This document shows, piece after piece, positions 16,287 through 24,327 of a stretch of 55,862 bases of DNA. A program made the position numbers and the translations under genes. Within the stretch, counting starts at the first letter, position 1; the number at the start of each line of letters is the position of its first letter. Below the pieces are notes generated by a model, which was not told where the DNA came from, did no database searches, and saw only the letters and a list, made by a program, of their open reading frames with translations. Source of the DNA: Clostridiaceae bacterium (GTDB lineage Bacteria; Bacillota; Clostridia; DSM-8532); the NCBI GenBank assembly GCA_012521105.1, contig JAAYNA010000097.1, positions 1-55,862 on the forward strand, given 5' to 3'.

Positions 16287-18716
16287 TTATATCATATTAT
16301 AAGGATTAATATCCACAGAAATAGTCCACTCTCTTTTACCTGAATTATATGTATCAAAGATCCATTCAAGGATATTTGTAAGGTTTTTAATCTTCTGATG
16401 TTTTAAGATTATCCGCCACCTGTATTGATTCCGCAGCTTCACTAAAGGTGAGGGAGCCGGATCAGAAATAAAAACATGGGTGTTCAAATCTTTGTTTTTT
16501 ATTATATCAGAATGTATTTCGCCTGCAATTTTCATAGCCAAATCCTTATTTTTTGATGAAACCTGAATTAATCCAAGTTGATAAAATGGCGGTAGCTTCA
16601 GCTCCTTTCGAAGCTCTATTTCCTGCCTGTAAAATTCCTTATAATCCTGCTTTATTGCTGACTGTATACTGAAATTATCCGGATTAAATGTTTGAAGAAC
16701 CACCCTCCCCTGTTTCTCAGCCCTTCCGGCTCTCCCTGCAGCCTGTGTTATAAGTTGAAATGTCCTTTCTGATGCTTTATAGTCCCCACTTCCCAGTAAA
16801 CTGTCTGCAGAGAGGATTCCAACCAGCGTTACATCAGGAAAATCATGCCCTTTAGCAATCATTTGCGTACCTACCATTACATCAATTTTGTTGTTTCTGA
16901 AGGTATCAAGAATTTTTTCATGTCCATGTTTGCCTGCAGTAGTATCTATATCCATTCGTATTACAGACATATCGGGGAAAATTGATGGGATCTGTTCCTC
17001 TACTTTTTGAGTTCCTATACCATAAGCGTCTATATTATTACTTTTGCATGCAGGGCATGTTGATGGTTTAACTGTAACATAACTGCAGTAGTGACAAACA
17101 AGCCTTTGTTCAACCTGATGATAAGTCAGTGAAACACTGCAGTATGGGCATAATAATATAAAACCGCAATTTCTGCACAGCAAAAAATTGGAGTAGCCTC
17201 TTCTGTTTATAAAGATAATTGATTGCTCACCTGCTTCTTTATTTTTTGCCAGTTCGTGAACTAAAATACTGCTAAATCCATTTCTTGAGCCTTTATCTGC
17301 TTCAACGCGCATGTCCACTGTTATGATTTCGGGCAAAGGTTGTTTGTTTGTACGTTCCAGCATTTCCACAAGTTTTATTTTCCCGGTTTTCGCCCTGTAG
17401 TAGTTCTCTATTGAAGGTGTTGCCGAACCGTAAACAAGCAAAGCATTATTGAACCTGCAGCGAAATGCCGCTATTCCCCTGGCATCATACTTCGGAGTCC
17501 TGTCCGATTTATAAGACGTTTCATGTTCTTCATCTATAATAATCATTCCTATATTTTCTAAAGGTGCAAAAACAGCTGAGCGTGCTCCAATTACAACCCG
17601 TATTTCACCGTTTTTAATTCTGTGCCACTGGTCATAGCGTTCTCCTATAGAAAGACGGCTATGGAGTACCGCAACCCTATCGCCAAACCTTCCTTTAAAT
17701 TGTCGAACGGTTTGAGGAGTAAGCCCTATTTCCGGGACCAGCAAAATGGCATTTTTGCCCTTTTCAATAATTTTTGCAATAGCCTGCATATAAACTTCGG
17801 TTTTTCCGCTGCCTGTTACACCATGTAACAGTATTTCCTGGAACTTACCTGTTTCCAAATAACGGCAAATAATGTCAAGAGCATTTTTTTGGCATGGTGT
17901 TGGATGCATTGGTTCTGTTTCAGGTATATCGATATCTTCAAAAGGGGTTCTTTCCACCGTCAGTTCGGATAAAGTAATATACCCCTTTTTTTTCATGTTG
18001 TTTATTGTATTGTAAGAAAACCCCAGCGCATTCAGCTCTGTAACAGGTATTCCTTCTTCTTCATAAAGCATTTCCATAATACGTATGTAATTCAAACTTC
18101 TTACCTGATTATTCTGAACCAGTTCAAAAAATTCCTCTTCTTCCATTTTAGGACATGCCACCTTTACAGTCTTCGCCTTCGCTTTCATTTGAATATGGTT
18201 TTTTGTTTTTATTAACTGTTTTTCTTTTAGTTTATTCAGCACTTTCCTTACAGGTTTATTTATAATTTGCTGCAATTGCTCTACAGATAATTTACTGCCA
18301 TTTTCCAACAAGATGCTGACAACTTCCTGCTCATCCTTATTCAGCTCAGTTGTTTTCTGTGATAAAAGAATTACCTCTTCCCTGAACAACAGACCAAGAC
18401 CTGTAGGGAGCATGCATCTGATGGCCATGTCATAGGTGCACACATATCTTTTTCTCATATATTTACTTAATTCTATTAGTTCCGGAGACAAAACGGGAGT
18501 TTCATCAATAACCTGTGAAATTTTTTTTAAACCGGTAAATCCACTGCTTTCTTTAATTTCCATAACAAAGGCTTCGCGTAGACTGCTCCCTTTTCCAAAA
18601 GGAACAAGCACGCGTATTCCAGGCTGGATAAAATCGTAAAGATTCTCCGGAACTATATAGTCATAAAATTTGTCATACTCTCTTGTACTGTTTTGTAATA
18701 CAACTGATACGTACAC
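16287..18716 (-). CDS. priA: Primosomal protein N' (replication restart helicase PriA)
   Basis: A superfamily 2 DNA helicase that reloads the replisome at collapsed forks. The product is about 809 residues. Visible parts are the N-terminal 3'-DNA-binding domain, Walker A in [11 protein letters not shown] (near residue 305), the DEEH box, eight zinc-binding cysteines in the CRNCGF, CPYCSVS, CHYCSY and CPACKSN segments, and the helicase C-terminal [14 protein letters not shown] and QAAGRAGR motifs. Two GTG codons are possible starts. The one at 18716 has AGAGG at normal distance, while the one at 18728 overlaps that site. It heads the priA-def-fmt operon. Confidence 0.96.
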   Translation of the reverse strand: MYVSVVLQNSTREYDKFYDYIVPENLYDFIQPGIRVLVPFGKGSSLREAFVMEIKESSGFTGLKKISQVIDETPVLSPELIELSKYMRKRYVCTYDMAIRCMLPTGLGLLFREEVILLSQKTTELNKDEQEVVSILLENGSKLSVEQLQQIINKPVRKVLNKLKEKQLIKTKNHIQMKAKAKTVKVACPKMEEEEFFELVQNNQVRSLNYIRIMEMLYEEEGIPVTELNALGFSYNTINNMKKKGYITLSELTVERTPFEDIDIPETEPMHPTPCQKNALDIICRYLETGKFQEILLHGVTGSGKTEVYMQAIAKIIEKGKNAILLVPEIGLTPQTVRQFKGRFGDRVAVLHSRLSIGERYDQWHRIKNGEIRVVIGARSAVFAPLENIGMIIIDEEHETSYKSDRTPKYDARGIAAFRCRFNNALLVYGSATPSIENYYRAKTGKIKLVEMLERTNKQPLPEIITVDMRVEADKGSRNGFSSILVHELAKNKEAGEQSIIFINRRGYSNFLLCRNCGFILLCPYCSVSLTYHQVEQRLVCHYCSYVTVKPSTCPACKSNNIDAYGIGTQKVEEQIPSIFPDMSVIRMDIDTTAGKHGHEKILDTFRNNKIDVMVGTQMIAKGHDFPDVTLVGILSADSLLGSGDYKASERTFQLITQAAGRAGRAEKQGRVVLQTFNPDNFSIQSAIKQDYKEFYRQEIELRKELKLPPFYQLGLIQVSSKNKDLAMKIAGEIHSDIIKNKDLNTHVFISDPAPSPLVKLRNQYRWRIILKHQKIKNLTNILEWIFDTYNSGKREWTISVDINPYNMI

Positions 18717-18790
18717 GCTTATAAACACCTCTGATTATTCCTGAATTTATTTTACATGATTGAGGCAACAATTGAAAGGAGGATACAAAA

Positions 18791-18820
18791 GATAAAAAAA
18801 CCTGCTAAAAAGCAGGTTTT
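18791..18820 (-). terminator. Rho-independent terminator of the P-loop gene
   Basis: A perfect ten-base-pair stem (18797-18806 with 18811-18820) around an AAAA loop. In the minus-strand RNA it is followed by seven U. It lies 23 bases after the stop of the gene ending at 18843. Confidence 0.85.
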
Positions 18821-18842
18821 ATAAATAGAGGTTATATATTTA

Positions 18843-19253
18843 TCATAATGCATACTCTTTTGTAATAAAATCCGGAATATCTTTAATATTTCCACTAATG
18901 GAAAAAACAAAACGTATACCGAACCTGTCGTGGAGTTCCTTAATCTTTTCAAAAAACTTCTGATAATCAGGCTTTTCTTCTGCTATTAAATCCAGTCTGT
19001 CTACATATATAGCCATGATATCATAATTTGCGGCTATTAAGCCACTGATAAAACCGTAGAATGAACAAAGATTATCTATAGGATATTCGGTAATGTTAAC
19101 AAACCGTATTTCATGTCTTAGAGCTGTTATAAGTTCATCACTGTTATCAATGAAAACAATGTGTCCTTTGCAGTCATCTATTATACTGTGGACATCTTCT
19201 ATTAAGTACTTAGTTTTACCAACACCTTTTGTTCCGTATACAACTTTAATCAC
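18843..19253 (-). CDS. Small P-loop ATP-binding protein of unknown role
   Basis: A 136-residue protein with a Walker A motif right at the start (YGTKGVGKTKYL, residues 6-17). A hydrophobic strand ending in aspartate (IMAIYVDRLDLI, about 79-90) could be Walker B, and the strand RFVFSISG (about 115-122) would then be a sensor strand. This is a minimal RecA/ATPase core with no extra domain. I cannot assign a substrate. It starts with GTG after GGAGAGG. It is monocistronic with its own terminator and lies beside an SSB-like gene, which hints at, but does not prove, a nucleic-acid role. Confidence 0.75.
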   Translation of the reverse strand: MIKVVYGTKGVGKTKYLIEDVHSIIDDCKGHIVFIDNSDELITALRHEIRFVNITEYPIDNLCSFYGFISGLIAANYDIMAIYVDRLDLIAEEKPDYQKFFEKIKELHDRFGIRFVFSISGNIKDIPDFITKEYAL

Positions 19254-19344
19254 AAACTATCCTCTCCTCATAGGCATATTATTGTATTGTTATCACAGTA
19301 GTTAATTATAACTGCAAAAGAATTCAACGGGTGCTGACAGCCGC

Positions 19345-20001
19345 TCACTCTTTATCACTTTTGTTGTTATTATGCTTGTTAATTTCCATTTTTGAAATAG
19401 AAACTTCATAGGCTATTCGATCCTCAACAGTGCCATCAGATAGCTTCTTCTGATATTTTCGGCTTTGAATTCTTCCCCAGATTTTAATATTATCACCCAC
19501 TTCAAAATTACTTGCATAGCGAGCATTACGCCCCCATGCAATACACGGTATGTAATCAGATTTGTTGTAAGCACGATTAACTGCAAGAAGTATGTCTGAA
19601 ATTTCCCGTCCGAAAGGTGTGGTTCTGTAAACAGGATTCTTACATATAAACCCGTTTAGGTAAATACTGTTTGTCACCCTTACTTTGTCCGACGGATCCA
19701 TAATAACAATGTCTCGGGCGAATACCGTCAGCAAAAGCTTATGACCACCTTCACTGCTATAGTTGTTATAACTTCTGAATTGCCCGTCCACAGCAACAAT
19801 CTTTCCTATCTCGAATTTTTCCAGAGGTAAAAGCCGTTCGGAAAACATTACAGGAAGATAATCATATGTATTGCTGAGCCTGGGTACTTCAACAGTAATA
19901 TTATAAAATCCCTCGCCATATACCTCATGACTAAACTCAGGTTTAGATATTATTTTTCCAGTTAAACTGGCACTATTGTTCTCCATAGCATTACCGGGCA
20001 T
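19345..20001 (-). CDS. SSB-like protein with two OB-fold segments
   Basis: A 218-residue protein that resembles single-stranded DNA-binding protein twice over. Residues about 8-95 (SLTGKIISKPEF through LLTVFARDIVIM) and about 107-210 (NSIYLNGFICKNPVYRTTPFGREISDILLAVNR, then YIPCIAWGRNARY and the KIWGRIQSRKYQ strand) each look like an OB fold. The second is much closer to classical SSB. The acidic tail of replicative SSB is missing; the end is Lys/Asn-rich (NKHNNNKSDKE). It is therefore probably a paralogue of the main SSB, not the replicative protein. A long leader and a good promoter precede it (20233-20261). Confidence 0.78.
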   Translation of the reverse strand: MPGNAMENNSASLTGKIISKPEFSHEVYGEGFYNITVEVPRLSNTYDYLPVMFSERLLPLEKFEIGKIVAVDGQFRSYNNYSSEGGHKLLLTVFARDIVIMDPSDKVRVTNSIYLNGFICKNPVYRTTPFGREISDILLAVNRAYNKSDYIPCIAWGRNARYASNFEVGDNIKIWGRIQSRKYQKKLSDGTVEDRIAYEVSISKMEINKHNNNKSDKE

Positions 20002-20346
20002 GGATAAACCCCACTCCTCTCTGTCTTTCGTATATAAACTAAATTCATCTCATGTTAGCTTATTCCATTAAACATGTTTTTAGAAGTTTTCTTTTTATTT
20101 TATCTTAAGAGATTTAAAACTCTCATTAACTCACATTTCTCCTGTTAACAAATACCCGGCCATGAGAAAATATTATTCGGGTAGAAAAAAGGTTTATCCA
20201 AAGCCAAAAATTAACTTTTCAGTGGTAAGTTTATTATATCCGTATAAAAACAGTTATGCAACGTTTTTCCGGCTATTAAATGAATACTCGCCTTTTTTCA
20301 ACTGTTAACAGCAGTATTCCAAATCTTTAAAAAGCCTGTGCACTCC
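20002..20346. other. Intergenic region holding promoter and long leader of the SSB-like gene
   Basis: There is no convincing gene in these 345 bases. The minus-strand promoter at 20233-20261 would make a leader of about 225 bases. In the leader, an AGGAG (complement at 20139-20143) is followed two bases later by ATG and at once by TGA (complement 20131-20136), a start-stop pair. A short frame MRVLNLLR then follows, near a weak inverted repeat. A plus-strand frame of 48 codons (20162-20308) has no ribosome site and is not called. Confidence 0.5.
20233..20261 (-). promoter_or_regulatory. Sigma-A promoter of the SSB-like gene
   Basis: On the minus strand a TTGCAT -35 box (20256-20261) and a perfect TATAAT -10 box (20233-20238) are 17 bases apart. 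Transcription would begin near 20226. Confidence 0.7.
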
Positions 20347-20976
20347 TTAATTGCTAACATTTATCCTGTTCAAGTTTACATCGTGCAGCACTGCAAAGGA
20401 GGCAGCAGCCAATATATTGTAAGGATCTATATCAGCATCTTCAAGATTTATCACATACTCCTGTGGTTCAATCCTTCTCCCATTAGCTGTAACCAGCATG
20501 TTTCTTATATAACATAAAAACTGCCCGCTAATAGAAGGTTCCCCGGTACTTGATGTTGTAATATTTGAGTCTTTATTAAAGCCATAACATAAAACCCTAC
20601 ATAATTCTTCATCGGTAAAATCTGAAGTTTTTATAATATCACTGTTAAAAATAACTGTTAAATTTTTAAATGTTCTCTTGCCATTGCGAATTATAGCTAA
20701 TGTCAAATTCCACTCATTGTAATTGTTTACAATTAACGTGTCCAGAGGAAGGAAACTTAATGCCTCTTCAAGATCTGCCGGTTTAATTTTAATAATAAGT
20801 ATTTCAGTTCCTGTTTGATTAATGGCTGAACAATAATGATTCCACGTTTCTCTGTTCTTGAAACGGTATCCGTACACAGAAAAACTAACCTTTTTATTTT
20901 CAAAGTTTAAAAAATATTTTATTATATCTAAAATATCCTGGGTATTATTGCTTTCAATAATTCCGGCTATATGCAT
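20347..20976 (-). CDS. Unknown protein, possibly a degenerate Mur-ligase-like fold
   Basis: A 209-residue protein that I do not recognise with certainty. The ATG at 20976 has GGGAG eight bases before it; an ATG seven codons earlier has none. The layout loosely follows the central domain of Mur ligases: a hydrophobic start MHIAGIIESNN where a P-loop would be (no GKTT present), LDTLIVNNYNEW in place of the usual strand ending in TN, TVIFNSDI in place of the VINADD strand, and CYGFNKDSNITTSS where Mur ligases have a YGF...A(D/N) segment. Lacking the ATP-binding lysine, it would not be a standard ligase. This assignment is inference only. Its neighbours are the SSB-like and SRAP genes. Confidence 0.55.
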   Translation of the reverse strand: MHIAGIIESNNTQDILDIIKYFLNFENKKVSFSVYGYRFKNRETWNHYCSAINQTGTEILIIKIKPADLEEALSFLPLDTLIVNNYNEWNLTLAIIRNGKRTFKNLTVIFNSDIIKTSDFTDEELCRVLCYGFNKDSNITTSSTGEPSISGQFLCYIRNMLVTANGRRIEPQEYVINLEDADIDPYNILAAASFAVLHDVNLNRINVSN

Positions 20977-21114
20977 TATAAATTCTCCCGAATTCATTAC
21001 TTAACCGATTTATTTGCACCAAACCCACCGAAAGAATTTTGGTGACCTCATGAGAAAAATATTGTTATTAAGTAAATCTGTAATGTGATATTATCTTTTG
21101 CAATTATTGATATG

Positions 21115-21705
21115 CTATTCAGAAATATGGGTTTTCTTGCTATCGGCAGCACGAAGCATGGAAGCAAGCTCGGCGGTATCTTTTGAAAACAGCCACTTTT
21201 CTATGTTTTTTTCATCTATAACCACAGGCATGCGATCGTGTATTGGCTGTATTTTTTCATTTGCATTTGTTGTGATAATTGTAAAAGCAGGAAAAATATT
21301 GGTTTCATTATTTTTGTCTTTAAAAAACCAATATAATCCCGCCATATAAAAAAGTTTATTATCAATACTGATAAAATGTTTTATCTTTTTATTTCCATCT
21401 TTTTTCCATTCATAGAAACCTGTTGCGGGTATAAGGCATCTACGTTTTTGAAAGGGTGCCTTAAACATTGGTTTTTCTGAAACGGTTTCAGATCTCGCGT
21501 TAATTATTAGCCCCTTACCTTTCCAGGAAGGAAATCCCCATTTTACTGCATGTACTTCTCTTTCCCCGTTATTAGGAGTGATGATGGGAACTGTATCACC
21601 AGGGTATATCTCACCATGTTTTTTCAAGAGATGCTGTTCAACTTCTGAAACAAGTTTCGCAAAATCATCCAATTCCTTTTCGGGTATATAAAATCTTCCA
21701 CACAT
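21115..21705 (-). CDS. yedK: SOS response-associated peptidase (SRAP, YedK/HMCES family)
   Basis: SRAP proteins form a covalent thiazolidine link with abasic sites in single-stranded DNA through their second residue, and so shield the sites from breakage. The 196-residue protein starts MCGRFY, so C2 becomes the N-terminus after Met removal. Other active-site residues are present: N69 in INARSET, E99 in GFYEWKK and H156 in PIHDRMP. The open frame has AAAGGA upstream of the start. Proximity to an SSB-like gene fits a single-strand DNA repair setting. A TATAAT box lies about 45 bases upstream, but I see no matching -35 and no LexA site. Confidence 0.94.
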   Translation of the reverse strand: MCGRFYIPEKELDDFAKLVSEVEQHLLKKHGEIYPGDTVPIITPNNGEREVHAVKWGFPSWKGKGLIINARSETVSEKPMFKAPFQKRRCLIPATGFYEWKKDGNKKIKHFISIDNKLFYMAGLYWFFKDKNNETNIFPAFTIITTNANEKIQPIHDRMPVVIDEKNIEKWLFSKDTAELASMLRAADSKKTHISE

Positions 21706-21847
21706 AAAAACAATCCTTTCAGATGTAAAAGTATATATCGTTTGTTTTATTATAATCTATTTTTCCAACAATAACACCATCTTCCTGTGATAGAACAGGT
21801 CAATTTATTATATTGTTTCTTGTATTGCACAATATTCTATAACAGGT

Positions 21848-22804
21848 TTATGGATTACATGTATGGCATGGAAGTGCTCCGGTCAGAGCGCATTCCTTAC
21901 GGCTGTCGTAAACTTTATCCTTTTTGGTAACAAAGGGGCACCCTTCACGGTGATAATAATAAAGTCCATTTGAATGCTGTTCGATGTAATAACTATCCTT
22001 TCTGACAACTCTTGCTGCTCCCAGAGCAAAGCTGTTAAACCTTTCACCTCCAAGGCCGATGGGAATACCCTGGAAAAAAGACAGAATTCCTATATCTTCA
22101 ATATTCCTGTGCCAATCAGCATCCGACATTGAAGGAGGGCTGAAATGGTATGTAATTCCATGCAGTTTTGCATATTTATTGTGTTCATTTATGGCACTAT
22201 TCACATCACTTTTTATGGATTCAACAATGGTTCTTTTTCTGACCTGTTCAAATAACTCTTGGTCATGAATAATTTTATCGGTTGGAAGCTTCCCCGTTAT
22301 CTTTTCACGTTTACCCTCGTAGAAATTGTTATTAACAGTATCAAATACTTTAACATAATCATCAAGGGTAAACAGATAAACTAAACCATTGCTGTCATAG
22401 GCATATGGCTTTTTGGACTTCCACAGCATTTCCTGTGTTTCCTCGCCGTTTATGTTTGTGTATGTCTCCATTGAATAAATCCAATAACCATCATAATCAA
22501 TAATTGCTATTACCGGAATATACGCTTTTAAGCTATGTTTTCCCATATCATCAGTTATGTTGAAATTCGTGTAAAGTGTTTGAAAAAAAGACTCCAGTGC
22601 TTTTTCCCGAGAGATGGATATACTATTGTCCATCCCTCTGACCACCATTGCGTTTGATGCATCTTCAACAGCAGCATCAAGGTACTTGTTTAACAGTAAA
22701 TTTTTATACTCCACATTTTCCAGGTTATCAGATTTTATCCTGAGTAGAAAGGCTAAGGGCATGGCTATAATAACAAACAGAATGGCAGTGTCAGTAATTT
22801 TCAT
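21848..22804 (-). CDS. Pseudopilin-like surface protein with C-terminal Ada-type zinc ribbon
   Basis: The last gene of the divergent Tad-like operon: 318 residues with one N-terminal membrane helix (about 5-22) and a large extracellular part that I do not recognise. The last 35 residues contain H285, C289, C305, C313 and C316 in the order YHREGC...DSRKECALTGALPCHTC. This strongly resembles the Cys4 zinc ribbon first described at the N-terminus of Ada and often found at the end of secreted nucleases and surface proteins. A hydrophobic segment near 235 (IGILSFFQGIPIGLGG) may be structural. The start overlaps the preceding gene by 14 bases. Confidence 0.7.
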   Translation of the reverse strand: MKITDTAILFVIIAMPLAFLLRIKSDNLENVEYKNLLLNKYLDAAVEDASNAMVVRGMDNSISISREKALESFFQTLYTNFNITDDMGKHSLKAYIPVIAIIDYDGYWIYSMETYTNINGEETQEMLWKSKKPYAYDSNGLVYLFTLDDYVKVFDTVNNNFYEGKREKITGKLPTDKIIHDQELFEQVRKRTIVESIKSDVNSAINEHNKYAKLHGITYHFSPPSMSDADWHRNIEDIGILSFFQGIPIGLGGERFNSFALGAARVVRKDSYYIEQHSNGLYYYHREGCPFVTKKDKVYDSRKECALTGALPCHTCNP

Positions 22805-23330
22805 CTCTCACCATTCCTCCGTAATTAACAATAATGCGTTTTACCGGTAAATCAGACATCAATAACATCTGCTGAATTTTTGTTGCCGTTGTTTTATTCA
22901 CATTAGCAACTTTTACACAGAAAATATCTCCTTTGGATAAATAATACCTGCCTCCGGCCCCGCCTGTGTCTGGAAATAAAACGCTGAGAATATCATCGGT
23001 ATATGTAATTCTGGCATTTATGTTGTAGTCATGTTGAAATGATGTAATGACAACAGGATCTGCGTAGACAGGATCTATTCTGTTATGTGTGTGCTCCATT
23101 GTTATCTCGTAAACATTCCCTGTTGCCGACAGAGCATGGCTAAACTGCGAGTACATCAGTGGAGTGATATATCCGAGATTTCTGACCGAATCAACAAACT
23201 TGGATGTTTCATTTAGTACTACAACCCTGGTAATGTCATCCTGTCTGGTTAACATGTTTTCCACAGGAAATATAAAAAACAGCAGAATTGAAATAATTAA
23301 TGCTATGATTTTACTAAGTGTCTCTGACAA
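22791..23330 (-). CDS. Single-span membrane protein of the Tad-like operon (TadE/F-like position)
   Basis: A 179-residue protein with one N-terminal membrane helix (about 6-24) and an extracellular domain containing DPVVITSFQHDYNINARITY and YLSKGDIFCVKVANVNK strands. It starts with TTG immediately after the stop of the preceding gene (TAATTG junction), a sign of coupling. No prepilin peptidase site (G followed by glutamate at +5) is seen. Position and topology resemble minor pseudopilins such as TadE or TadF, but I see no sequence motif to prove it. Confidence 0.62.
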   Translation of the reverse strand: MSETLSKIIALIISILLFFIFPVENMLTRQDDITRVVVLNETSKFVDSVRNLGYITPLMYSQFSHALSATGNVYEITMEHTHNRIDPVYADPVVITSFQHDYNINARITYTDDILSVLFPDTGGAGGRYYLSKGDIFCVKVANVNKTTATKIQQMLLMSDLPVKRIIVNYGGMVRDENY

Positions 23331-23723
23331 TTACCTTACACCACCTGATTTCTGGTATTTAACCAATGTTAATTCTCCCAGAGAGTTATATACATATTCC
23401 ACCGAATATACGGCATAAAGGTCTACCATATCGAAGTTAAACGTATTAATATCCACGTTTTTATAAACTGTTACAGAATTAATTGAAATATCTGTTTCAA
23501 GGCCATTTTTGATACAGCCTATGATAACCGCACCTGAAACTTTATTCCCTGCCTGTTCTTTAATATTTGTCTGGTAAACCGGGCCACTTTCTGATATGTT
23601 TTTATTTACAATGTTTACCATTTCACTATTTTTTCCGTATAACATTAAAAACAGTGAAATGGCGGTTATTATAAAAAAGGCAACACTGAAATAAGACAGA
23701 GCTTTTGAGATGTTCTCTTCCAT
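23331..23723 (-). CDS. Single-span membrane protein of the Tad-like operon
   Basis: A 130-residue protein with a hydrophobic segment at about 10-28 (YFSVAFFIITAISLFLMLYG) and an outside part rich in beta-forming residues (GAVIIGCIKNGLETDISINSV). It has one cysteine. I cannot name the family. It lies in the middle of four consecutive genes with the same topology and is translationally adjacent to the next gene, consistent with a minor pilin-like subunit. It starts with ATG after GGGAG. Confidence 0.62.
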   Translation of the reverse strand: MEENISKALSYFSVAFFIITAISLFLMLYGKNSEMVNIVNKNISESGPVYQTNIKEQAGNKVSGAVIIGCIKNGLETDISINSVTVYKNVDINTFNFDMVDLYAVYSVEYVYNSLGELTLVKYQKSGGVR

Positions 23724-23833
23724 ATATAACTCCCTTCAGGCAAACCTAACCTTTTAGAATTTAAGTGATTAATTGCTATTCCAGCATTTCAACGAGTGCT
23801 TACTAAGGTGCCTTCTTTTTACTTTTACTTTTC

Positions 23834-24304
23834 TTATTTCTGTGTAAAGATCAGCGCAACAATTGTACCGTTTTCATCCCGAATAATTTCTCCTATAAAT
23901 ACGCCGTTAGGATTTACATAATTATTACTTGTTTCATCAATTAAATCTGAGATTTTTCCTACCGTTCCCGAAGCCTTAATTTCACCAATGTTATCACTAT
24001 CAATAGTAACTTCATTGATATACCAGGTTCCTGATGAACTATTCTTTTTGGTTTTTACCCTTATTCCAATGCGTTCTTCCTTGAACCTCCTGATAACGTT
24101 AATAACATCGCTGCCGCTTACTTCAAGACCATCGTACATTGTGTACTGGGATTCTGACATTTCACCCCTAATCTGGTTCAGTTTACCGATGGTTGTAAGG
24201 GCGGTATCCTGGCCCGAACGCATTAAAATAAAACCTATTGATACTACAATCATTGTAATTACGACACCAGCTCCAATCAAAATTGCTTTCAATGAATTTT
24301 CCAT
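23834..24304 (-). CDS. Single-span pilin-like protein of the Tad-like operon
   Basis: A 156-residue protein whose N-terminus is one long hydrophobic helix (residues 4-29, LKAILIGAGVVITMIVVSIGFIL) like a pilin stem, then a segment SGQDTALTTIGKLNQIRGEMSESQY and a beta-rich domain. A leader-peptidase glycine and glutamate pair is not evident, so if it is a pilin it is not processed in the classical way. ATG at 24304 is preferred because GGAGGAG sits six bases before it and overlaps the ATG two codons upstream. It follows the platform gene by 23 bases. It is the best candidate in the operon for the major fibre subunit. Confidence 0.62.
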   Translation of the reverse strand: MENSLKAILIGAGVVITMIVVSIGFILMRSGQDTALTTIGKLNQIRGEMSESQYTMYDGLEVSGSDVINVIRRFKEERIGIRVKTKKNSSSGTWYINEVTIDSDNIGEIKASGTVGKISDLIDETSNNYVNPNGVFIGEIIRDENGTIVALIFTQK

Positions 24305-24327
24305 AAACATCTCCTCCCTGAATTTTT

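Noticed and set aside
20162-20308. 48-codon plus-strand frame MRKYYSGRKKVYPK and onward
   Set aside because: No ribosome site before the ATG, and it overlaps the minus-strand promoter of the SSB-like gene.
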